Assembly (NCBI GenBank): GCA_902779075.1
Contig: CACZAK010000234.1
Location: 1-6,651 of the forward strand
Origin: an uncultured bacterium
Lineage (GTDB): Bacteria; Verrucomicrobiota; Kiritimatiellia; RFP12; UBA1067
Length of the DNA stretch: 6,651 nt
Direction: 5' to 3'
The notes beneath the pieces are model-generated. The model was not told where the DNA came from. It did not search any database and worked only from the letters and a program-made list of their open reading frames with translations. This document shows, one piece after another, positions 1 through 6,000 of the stretch; within the stretch, counting starts at the first letter, position 1; each line of letters starts with the position of its first letter. A program made the translations under genes and the position numbers.

Positions 1-81
1 GCGATTTCTCCGCATACTGCAACTGAAGCTTGTTTCGCACCCATTTCCGGACATTTCGGTCAGCAGAGCATCATCGACCGC

Positions 82-105
82 AGAGCGCGTTGTAGGGTGC
101 TTTTT
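82..105 (+). terminator. Weak terminator-like hairpin
   Basis: An imperfect stem (82-88 with 97-103, including two G-U pairs, loop of 8 nt) runs into a T-tract at 101-105. It could end transcription of a gene lying to the left of the window. The stem is short and part of the T-tract lies within it, so this is a tentative call. Nothing else in bases 1-110 is recognisable. Confidence 0.2.
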
Positions 106-110
106 GACGT

Positions 111-158
111 GAGACTTGAGACGCGAGACGAGAGGGTGAGACGCGAGACGTGAGACGG
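111..158. repeat. Heptanucleotide tandem repeat (GAGACGN)n
   Basis: GAGAC occurs at 111, 118, 125, 138, 145 and 152, a strict 7-nt period broken by one degenerate 6-nt unit (GAGGGT at 132-137). That makes seven tandem units with consensus GAGACGN. A partial unit (GACGT, 106-110) may precede them. The array ends about 30 bp before the -35 element of the first gene. It carries no reading frame of note. It resembles short intergenic simple repeats that can be dispersed through a genome; whether it is dispersed here cannot be seen from one window. Confidence 0.8.
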
Positions 159-186
159 GCCGATTACTTTTTTTCAAATTTCCTAA

Positions 187-216
187 TTGACAAAACCGAC
201 GGGGGAGGGGTAAAAT
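187..216 (+). promoter_or_regulatory. Sigma70-type promoter of the first beta-solenoid gene
   Basis: A perfect -35 hexamer TTGACA (187-192) and a -10 hexamer TAAAAT (211-216) are separated by 18 bp. An AT-rich stretch (about 167-186, with a run of seven T) lies just upstream and could act as an UP element. Transcription would start near 223, giving a leader of about 35 nt. The spacer holds a G-run (201-210). Confidence 0.7.
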
Positions 217-241
217 AGTGTTGGTTTCAGTTTTAATCGTC

Positions 242-248
242 AAAAGGA
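242..248 (+). promoter_or_regulatory. Ribosome binding site of the first gene
   Basis: AAAAGGA lies 10 nt before the ATG at 259 in an A-rich leader. It supports that start: the following codons give a typical signal peptide. Confidence 0.6.
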
Positions 249-258
249 CAAAACAAAA

Positions 259-2850
259 ATGAACGCTAGAAAACTGATGGCAGTTACGGCAATCTGCGTA
301 GCGACGGCGTCCTCGACGTCGTGGGCGGCGGACATGACGATCAGCACGAACCAAGTGCTGAACGACGACCTGACAGTCGATGGAACGCTCACCGTCGCAA
401 GCGGCGCGACCGTCGATCTCAATGGCCATACGCTCTCCGTAAAGGGCCTCGCCGGCGCAGGGAGCATCATCGATTCGAATCAAAGTTACGAACTACTCGA
501 CTACATCGAGTCAACCGGCGCGCAGCACATTGATACAGACATCATCCCCGGGGCCAATACCGCAGTCGATGTCGTGGCAACCGCTACTGCCGAAAACAAT
601 AATCAGACGCTTTTCGGCGCAGGCTGGGGAACCTACTATCTGTGCTTTGCGCAAGGCACTACATGGTACTGCCTCTACAACAAATCGGTTGCCGATCCGT
701 CGCTGAAGGGCAACCGGCGCCGCGTTGTCGTTGGCAGCGGAACCGCAACGATTTACGACGGCAAGACCGGGGCGGTAATCGGAACCACACAGCCGAGCTT
801 CTCCAACACCAGCGGGAAAGTCCTCTCAATCTGCGGACTTTCCGACAGCTCCTATCACGGCTACTGGCGCATACACTCCTTCAAAATCTCGCATGAGGGT
901 GTAATGCGGTTTGACTTCGTGCCGGCGCGTGAACGCACGACAGGCCATGTGGGGCTTTTGAACCAGCTCAACGGCAGTTTTTACGTAAGTAAAACGGACA
1001 CCGAATTCATCGCCGGGCCTGCGGTTGGAGGCTTGCACGTGGAGGCTGCGAGCGAAGCCGCGCTTGCGAACTTTTCGGGAACGATTGACTCAACGGTCAG
1101 CATGGCTCTCGATGGCGAATGCACTTTGACGGCGAACGCCGACTGGAGACGATTCACCACATTGCACATCGAGGGCAGTGTCAATCTCAACGGCCACGAG
1201 CTGGTGCTTGATGGACTTCCTGGCTCTGGCACCGTCACGGATCAGGGTGACAACATTCTCGAATACGTTGAAGCCAACGGCAATCAAGTCGTTAACACCG
1301 GCATCATCGCTTCGACCGACACCGCTGTGGAACTCGACGCCACTTACCTCTCCACCGCCGACGGTAGCGCCCTTTTTGGATGCGACCAATGGAATTCCTA
1401 CCGTTACATGTTTGTATGGACCTCTGGCCAATTCTTCTTCTTCGGCAAACGCAGCCCTTTGGGTGCGCCAACGGAAGGTGTCCGGTACTTGATCACGGTG
1501 ACTCCGGGTACTTCGCCCAATGGGACTGTGACTGTGGTCAATAAGTCGACCGGTGCCTCTACTTCGAAGACAGACAGCCTTACAAACAACGGCAATTCCG
1601 AACTTCGGCTTTTTGGCTTTGGTGACGGCACAAGAAAGGGCAAGTTCAAGCTTCACTCGTTCAAAATCACGAAAGCGGGCGTTTTGAGGCGCGATCTCAT
1701 ACCGATGCGCAAGAACGGAGTGGTAGGGCTGTACGATCGTGTGACTGGGGATTTTCTCGTCAGCAACACAGGCACGGATCTTATCGCCGGGCCGGTGGCC
1801 GCAGACACTGCGAATTTGGGAACTCTGCATGTCGATGTCGCGGAAGGGCGCACGGTCGTGGCTGACACGCTTGCGCTTTCCGGGTCGCTGGCACTGGTCA
1901 AGGAGGGAGCAGGCACGCTCTTCATGAACCGTTCTGGGCAGACGTACGCCGGCGGTACGTGCGTCGCGGGCGGCGTGCTGACCACGAAATCGGGTGGGGC
2001 GCAAAACGTGTCCATCGCCGGAGACGCCTACTTCGGCAAACCCGGATCGCGCATCATGGCTGACGCCGGCGGCGTGTTCGACTTCAATGGAAACAGCGAC
2101 TACAGAATCTACAACATCGTCCTGAACGGCGGCACGCTCCGCAACGGCGGCTATGACCAGGCGCAGAACCAGGGAAGTCTCGGACACCTGACTATCACAA
2201 CGAATTCCGTCATCGAAACGGCGTTCAATATCACGGTATTCAACGCAGCTACGGATATTTGGAACCTCGGCGGATACACTCTTTCTGTAGATACACTTGG
2301 CAAGACGCTCTATTTCCGCGATTCCGTAGTTCTTACAAACGGCGTGTTCTGGCTGAAGGGCGACGGATGCTGGCATGTCAACGCCGCCGTCCAGGCGCGT
2401 GGTGTTAACTTGCGGGCGGAGAGTACGCTGTGGCTCGGTGCGAAGGTGGACGTTGACGACTACTACGCCGCATGCACGAACAACGTCAACAACGGCACCG
2501 CCGCGATGAACGTCTATGGGCGTTTCACGCCCGCCACCGACTACTTCTACGGCTGCACGCTCCAGGACGGCGCGACGATCGACCTCAACGGACGCACGGG
2601 CGCGTGGTCAACCACGTCTGCGTTCACGAGCGGCGCCAACCACGTGACGTTTGCGTCTGGCGCGACAATCACTGTGGACGTTTCCACGCGTCCGACGTTC
2701 AAGGGCAAGATCGTCGATTGGGGAGTAGGAAACACGCCGTCTGACGTGACGTTCAAGTTGGATGCCGCCTCCAAGGCGATGGGACGTATGCTCCAGGTGA
2801 AGGACGACGGACTTTACGCTGCTGGCGGCATGATGATTATCATCCGCTGA
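259..2850 (+). CDS. Secreted beta-solenoid protein with two LamG-like domains and a PATR repeat
   Basis: This 863-residue protein is predicted to be exported. A Sec signal peptide occupies residues 1-24 (MNARK n-region, hydrophobic core, likely cleavage after Ala23 or Ala24). Residues 26-75 look like beta-solenoid strands (GATVDLNGHTL). A LamG/concanavalin-like domain follows at about 78-254 (opening DYIESTGAQHIDTDI, closing FYVSKTDTEFIAGP). A second solenoid segment spans 258-330 (SVNLNGHEL), and a second LamG-like domain about 332-512 (ending GLYDRVTGDFLVSNTGTDLIAGP without the first few residues conserved). Residues 541-575 match the autotransporter-associated strand motif (LVKEGAGTL, then YAGGT). 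A long beta-helix-like tail runs to the end, GGMMIIIR. There is no autotransporter barrel, PEP-CTERM, LPXTG or transmembrane anchor, so surface attachment is unexplained. No catalytic motif is visible; glycan or surface binding is inference. It has its own promoter and RBS. It is paralogous to the gene at 3176-5917, most closely in residues 731-863. Confidence 0.9.
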   Translation: MNARKLMAVTAICVATASSTSWAADMTISTNQVLNDDLTVDGTLTVASGATVDLNGHTLSVKGLAGAGSIIDSNQSYELLDYIESTGAQHIDTDIIPGANTAVDVVATATAENNNQTLFGAGWGTYYLCFAQGTTWYCLYNKSVADPSLKGNRRRVVVGSGTATIYDGKTGAVIGTTQPSFSNTSGKVLSICGLSDSSYHGYWRIHSFKISHEGVMRFDFVPARERTTGHVGLLNQLNGSFYVSKTDTEFIAGPAVGGLHVEAASEAALANFSGTIDSTVSMALDGECTLTANADWRRFTTLHIEGSVNLNGHELVLDGLPGSGTVTDQGDNILEYVEANGNQVVNTGIIASTDTAVELDATYLSTADGSALFGCDQWNSYRYMFVWTSGQFFFFGKRSPLGAPTEGVRYLITVTPGTSPNGTVTVVNKSTGASTSKTDSLTNNGNSELRLFGFGDGTRKGKFKLHSFKITKAGVLRRDLIPMRKNGVVGLYDRVTGDFLVSNTGTDLIAGPVAADTANLGTLHVDVAEGRTVVADTLALSGSLALVKEGAGTLFMNRSGQTYAGGTCVAGGVLTTKSGGAQNVSIAGDAYFGKPGSRIMADAGGVFDFNGNSDYRIYNIVLNGGTLRNGGYDQAQNQGSLGHLTITTNSVIETAFNITVFNAATDIWNLGGYTLSVDTLGKTLYFRDSVVLTNGVFWLKGDGCWHVNAAVQARGVNLRAESTLWLGAKVDVDDYYAACTNNVNNGTAAMNVYGRFTPATDYFYGCTLQDGATIDLNGRTGAWSTTSAFTSGANHVTFASGATITVDVSTRPTFKGKIVDWGVGNTPSDVTFKLDAASKAMGRMLQVKDDGLYAAGGMMIIIR

Positions 2851-2933
2851 GCGCAGCAAAAATGAAAAGAGTCCTGATAGCGGCGGTTATGGCGATGACG
2901 GCTTGTGTCGCCGTCGCCATGGATTCGCGCGTC
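2449..2933 (+). repeat. 485-bp duplicated block, copy A
   Basis: This block aligns without a gap to 5516-6000 at a constant offset of 3067 bp. By hand I count 47 mismatches in 485 positions, about 90% identity. It covers the last 133 codons of the first gene, the stop, the 11-nt gap and the first 24 codons of the hydrolase remnant. The encoded C-terminal 133 residues differ at 9 positions (about 93% identical), whereas the 50 residues just upstream are only about 62% identical. Similarity also ends abruptly after 2933. It fits a gene-conversion tract or a shared 3' cassette. Confidence 0.85.
2862..2933 (+). pseudogene. Remnant of an SGNH hydrolase gene (signal peptide only)
   Basis: The ATG at 2862 lies 11 nt after the first large gene, exactly as the intact hydrolase start lies after the second. 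Its first 24 codons read MKRVLIAAVMAMTACVAVAM then DSRV, matching the intact leader MKRGLIAAVMTMTAFVAIAM then DSRV at 18 of 24 positions. After 2933 all similarity to the visible hydrolase stops. The frame stays open to 3194 (110 codons) but becomes Arg-rich and low in plausibility. It also runs through the promoter and RBS of the next gene and overlaps that gene's start out of frame. I therefore read it as the leader of a deleted hydrolase copy. The alternative, a small secreted protein that captured this leader, is less likely. Confidence 0.7.
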
Positions 2934-3024
2934 GGGACGCCCCGGCTGTCCGCGTGCCGGAGGCGGACGGAGGGGGGAATATCATACAGCCCGTGGCAAG
3001 CCGCTGCGGGGCGATTTGCAAAAC

Positions 3025-3055
3025 TAAACGCATCAGGAACTTGCGTTTACCTTTT
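3025..3055 (+). terminator. Possible rho-independent terminator in the intergenic gap
   Basis: A perfect 8-bp inverted repeat, TAAACGCA (3025-3032) and TGCGTTTA (3042-3049), has a 9-nt loop and is followed by CCTTTTC. It sits after the hydrolase remnant and before the promoter of the second large gene, where a terminator for the first unit would be expected. The stem is AT-rich at its base and the T-run is short, so termination may be weak. An operator is an alternative reading. Confidence 0.4.
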
Positions 3056-3064
3056 CAAACCGCA

Positions 3065-3093
3065 TGCAGTCCCAAAAATGCCGCTTGACTGCA
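3065..3093. promoter_or_regulatory. Inverted repeat overlapping the -35 box (candidate operator)
   Basis: TGCAGTC (3065-3071) and GACTGCA (3087-3093) form a perfect 7-bp inverted repeat. The half-site centres are 22 bp apart, about two helical turns. The right half-site overlaps the -35 hexamer at 3085-3090. That geometry suits a dimeric regulator. No equivalent is visible at the first gene's promoter, and no regulator gene is in the window. Confidence 0.35.
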
Positions 3094-3112
3094 AACAAAA
3101 AAATGCTAAAAT
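3085..3112 (+). promoter_or_regulatory. Promoter of the second beta-solenoid gene and hydrolase
   Basis: TTGACT (3085-3090) and TAAAAT (3107-3112) are spaced by 16 bp, with a TG extension just upstream of the -10 (TGC TAAAAT, from 3104). The -10 hexamer is the same as at the first gene. Transcription would begin near 3119, giving a leader of about 57 nt. It probably drives both the second large gene and the hydrolase 11 nt behind it. Confidence 0.65.
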
Positions 3113-3124
3113 GATGATGTTTCT

Positions 3125-3146
3125 CCGGGGAAGTGGTTTTCCTCGG
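3125..3146 (+). promoter_or_regulatory. 5'-leader stem-loop of the second gene's mRNA
   Basis: CCGGGGAA (3125-3132) pairs with TTCCTCGG (3139-3146) through 8 bp, one of them G-U, around a 6-nt loop. It starts only a few nucleotides after the predicted transcription start and ends 17 nt before the Shine-Dalgarno site. A stem at the very 5' end of a message is often stabilising; there is no T-run to make it an attenuator. No known riboswitch class is recognised. Confidence 0.5.
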
Positions 3147-3163
3147 AATCGTGGCTTGCAACA

Positions 3164-3169
3164 AAGGAG
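3164..3169 (+). promoter_or_regulatory. Strong ribosome binding site of the second gene
   Basis: AAGGAG lies 6 nt before the ATG at 3176. It fixes that start even though it gives an unusually long, basic n-region before the signal-peptide core. The next in-frame Met is at residue 145, past the signal peptide. Confidence 0.8.
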
Positions 3170-3175
3170 CATTGT

Positions 3176-5917
3176 ATGTCGCTCAAGTCGTTGAAAAAAG
3201 GGAGGGCCGAACAGAAGTTCGACCGCATCGGGAGGGCCGCGCTTGTCGCGGCCGCAATCTGCGTAGCAGCGGCGTTGCCGTCGCGGGCGGATAAAACCAT
3301 ATCCGAAAACACCACGCTGACGGAAGACACCGACTGGCGCGACCAGGGCGTCGTGACAATCGCCGAAGGCGCGACGCTCGACCTCGCCGGGCATGTCCTG
3401 CAAGTCTCGGCGCTCGCCGGAACCGGCAGCATCGTCGATTCGAGCCAGTACCGGATTTTGGAATACATAGAGGCGACCGGTGCGCAGAAAATCACAACCG
3501 ATTACGTTCCCGGCTCCGCGACGCAGATTGACGCCTTGTTCGTTCCGACGGACTCAAGCCCGCTTACGCTTTTCGGCGTGCGGTGGGGCAATCCGAATTT
3601 CCTTGCCATGGGAACTGCCGGCAACTGGTATTACTTTGGCGACGGCTCGATCATTTCGTCATTGACGGCGAACACGTTGTATCGTTTCACCGTCGGCCCG
3701 GGGACAAAAGTGAGTCTGCTTGACGGCCGTACCGGTGCGAGCCTCGGCGGCAATTCCAAAGCGTCAAACCTGACGAATACCAACGGCGGCACATTGTCCA
3801 TCTGCCATGTTCTCCACCACTCCAGCACAAGCGAATTTTTCGGCAAACACAAAGTCTATTCCATGAAGGTGTGGCATGACGGCGCCTTGCGGCTCGATTT
3901 CGTTCCTGCGATGAACGCCGACGGCGTCGCCGGTCTTTTCGACAGGCAGAACGACACGTTCCATCCGAGCGAGACAAGCACGAGGTTCATCGCCGGCACG
4001 GCCACGGGAGACGCTTTTTCCCAAGGCATGCTGATTGTCGAGGCGGCGGACGAAACCGCGCTGGCGGACTTCGCGGGAAGCGTCGCGGAGACCGTGCGAA
4101 TGGCGCTGGACGGCGACTGCACACTCGCGGCGGACGCCGACTGGAGGCGTTTCGCGCTGCTGCAGATAGACGGCACTGTGAAACTCGCCGGGCACGACCT
4201 CCATCTCGCAAATCTTCGCGGAACCGGCTCTGTCGGCAACGCGACCTCCGGCGATGCGTACGACAGGCTCGAATACGTGGAATCGACGGCCGAGCAGGTC
4301 GTAGATACCGGCGTCGAGGGCAACACCGACACCGCTGTGGAACTCGACTTCACATGGCTGGCGAATGCATCGGGGGGCACCGTGATTCTCGGAACCGGCA
4401 AATGGAACGGCACTGGACACATGCTCGCCTACTGCCCTGATTTTATGTTTTTCGGCAATGACGCCAATGCAATATACAAGAACGAGGCGGCGAATACCCG
4501 CTACATATTTACAACGACACCCGGCACATCGCCGAACGGAACCGTAAAACTGTTCGACCAGGCGACGGGCAGCCAACTGGCCAGCGTGACGCGAACATTG
4601 GCAAACAACCTCGATGACAAAGAACTGAGGATTTTCGGTGTGGGCAGCACCACCGATCGAAGAATGACCAAGATGCGCGTCCATTCGTGCAAGATATGGA
4701 AAGGCGGCGAGTTGAAGCGCAATCTCGTGCCGGCGCGCGATTCAGCTACGCAAAAGGCCGGTTTGCTGGATTTGAAGAGCGGCGAGTTTCTCGTCAGTTC
4801 CACGGGCGTCGATCTCGTCGCCGGGCCGGTCGTCGCCGAGGCGGGCGAAGCCGGCAGTCTGCACGTCGATGTCGCGGAAGGGCGAACGGTCGTGGCCGAT
4901 TCGCTCGCGCTTTCTGGCACGCTTGCGCTCGTCAAGGAAGGTGCGGGTACGCTTACGATGAACCGCGCCGGGCAGACTTACTCTGGCGGTACGCGCATTG
5001 AGGCCGGTGTGCTGGATACGATGAGTCGCGACGCCAGCGGCTACGCTCCCTATGCAGCGGAAAAGTATTTTCTGGGAGCAAGCGGCTCCGACATCGTCGT
5101 CGGGACTGGTGCCGGCGGGCCGGCGGCCGTGTTCGACTTCAAGGGGAACGTCAACTACCGCATCTACAACATACGTCTGAACGGCGGCACGCTGCGCAAC
5201 GGCGGCTACGGACAATCGATGAACGGGACCAGAAGCGATGGAAGCCTCGGACATTTGACGCTCACCGCAGATTCGACCATTGAGACGGCGTTCAATACTG
5301 TCGTGTACAATGCCACGACAGACATGTGGAATCTGGACACGCACACCCTCTCCGTCGATACCATGGGCAATACGCTCTACTTCGCCGACTCGGTCAACAT
5401 CACCAACGGCGTGTTCTGGACGAAGGGGAACGGTTGCTGGCGCATATTCAATGCGGTCAAGATGCGCGGCACAACCCTTCGCGCGGAAAGCGCACTGTGG
5501 CTTGAAAAGCAGTTGGACGTGGACGACTACTACGCCGCATGCACGAACAACGTCAACAACGGCACGGCGGCGATGAACGTGTATGGGCGCTTCACTCCGG
5601 CGACGGACTACTTCTACGGCTGCACGCTTCAGGACGGCGCGACGATCGACCTTGGTTCCCGCACGGGCGCATGGTCAACCACGTCCGCGTTCACAGACGG
5701 GGCGAACAGCGTGACGTTTGCGTCTGGCGCGACAATCACTGTGGACGTTTCCACGCGTCCGACGTTCAAGGGCAAGATCGTCGATTGGGGCGCAGGCAAC
5801 ACCCCGTCTGACGTGACGTTCAAGTTGGATGCCGCCTCCAAGGCCATGGGACGTGCGCTCCGGGTGAAGGACGACGGACTTTACGCCGTTGGCGGCATGA
5901 TGATTATCGTCCGCTGA
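3176..5917 (+). CDS. Secreted beta-solenoid protein with two LamG-like domains and a PATR repeat (second paralog)
   Basis: This 913-residue paralog of the protein at 259-2850 has the same domain order. The signal peptide has a long basic n-region (residues 1-20) and probable cleavage after Ala38 (SRA|DKTIS). Residues 40-88 are solenoid strands (GATLDLAGHVL). A LamG-like domain spans about 93-273 (LEYIEATGAQKITTDYVPG start), solenoid strands 284-355, and a second LamG-like domain about 364-551 (LEYVESTAEQVVDTGV start, GEFLVSSTGVDLVAGP end). The PATR motif falls at about 580-612 (LVKEGAGTLTMNRAGQTYSGG). The beta-helix tail ends GGMMIIVR. Divergence from the paralog is strong in the N-terminal two thirds, and a four-residue insertion lies near 683-688. 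Residues 781-913 are about 93% identical to the paralog. No anchor, outer-membrane barrel or active site is visible. It is probably co-transcribed with the hydrolase, suggesting both act on the same extracellular material, which is inference. Confidence 0.9.
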   Translation: MSLKSLKKGRAEQKFDRIGRAALVAAAICVAAALPSRADKTISENTTLTEDTDWRDQGVVTIAEGATLDLAGHVLQVSALAGTGSIVDSSQYRILEYIEATGAQKITTDYVPGSATQIDALFVPTDSSPLTLFGVRWGNPNFLAMGTAGNWYYFGDGSIISSLTANTLYRFTVGPGTKVSLLDGRTGASLGGNSKASNLTNTNGGTLSICHVLHHSSTSEFFGKHKVYSMKVWHDGALRLDFVPAMNADGVAGLFDRQNDTFHPSETSTRFIAGTATGDAFSQGMLIVEAADETALADFAGSVAETVRMALDGDCTLAADADWRRFALLQIDGTVKLAGHDLHLANLRGTGSVGNATSGDAYDRLEYVESTAEQVVDTGVEGNTDTAVELDFTWLANASGGTVILGTGKWNGTGHMLAYCPDFMFFGNDANAIYKNEAANTRYIFTTTPGTSPNGTVKLFDQATGSQLASVTRTLANNLDDKELRIFGVGSTTDRRMTKMRVHSCKIWKGGELKRNLVPARDSATQKAGLLDLKSGEFLVSSTGVDLVAGPVVAEAGEAGSLHVDVAEGRTVVADSLALSGTLALVKEGAGTLTMNRAGQTYSGGTRIEAGVLDTMSRDASGYAPYAAEKYFLGASGSDIVVGTGAGGPAAVFDFKGNVNYRIYNIRLNGGTLRNGGYGQSMNGTRSDGSLGHLTLTADSTIETAFNTVVYNATTDMWNLDTHTLSVDTMGNTLYFADSVNITNGVFWTKGNGCWRIFNAVKMRGTTLRAESALWLEKQLDVDDYYAACTNNVNNGTAAMNVYGRFTPATDYFYGCTLQDGATIDLGSRTGAWSTTSAFTDGANSVTFASGATITVDVSTRPTFKGKIVDWGAGNTPSDVTFKLDAASKAMGRALRVKDDGLYAVGGMMIIVR

Positions 5918-6000
5918 GCGAAGAAAAAATGAAAAGAGGCCTGATAGCGGCGGTCATGACGATGACGGCGTTCGTCGCCATCGCCATGGATTCGCGCGTG
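5516..6000 (+). repeat. 485-bp duplicated block, copy B
   Basis: This is the partner of 2449-2933, of equal length and with no indel. It includes the 3' end of the second large gene, the 11-nt gap and the hydrolase signal-peptide codons. An 80-nt stretch, 5711-5790, is identical to 2644-2723, including all silent positions. Confidence 0.85.

Noticed and set aside
3..26. Possible C-terminal end of an upstream gene (DFSAYCN, stop at 24-26)
   Set aside because: Seven codons are too few to support a gene. The other two forward frames are also open through this point, so no frame can be chosen.
106..158. GAGACG repeats as a CRISPR array
   Set aside because: The units are 7 nt and contiguous, without spacers of 25-40 nt, so this is a simple tandem repeat.
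1090..2376. Long open frame of 428 codons on the - strand inside the first large gene
   Set aside because: It is antisense to a clearly homologous coding region with signal peptide and domain motifs. Its translation is rich in Arg, His and Val without recognisable domains, and it looks like a codon-bias shadow.
2948..2968. 6-bp inverted repeat GTCCGC / GCGGAC after the hydrolase remnant
   Set aside because: There is no T-run and the surroundings are GC-rich, so a hairpin of this size is expected by chance.
2862..3194. 110-residue protein read in full from the hydrolase leader
   Set aside because: Only the first 24 codons are supported by homology. The rest crosses the next promoter and Shine-Dalgarno site and overlaps the second large gene out of frame.
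3764..4684. Open frame of 306 codons on the - strand inside the second large gene
   Set aside because: It is also antisense to a well-supported gene and shows no signal peptide, motif or ribosome binding site of its own. The equivalent part of the first gene does not encode a matching antisense protein.
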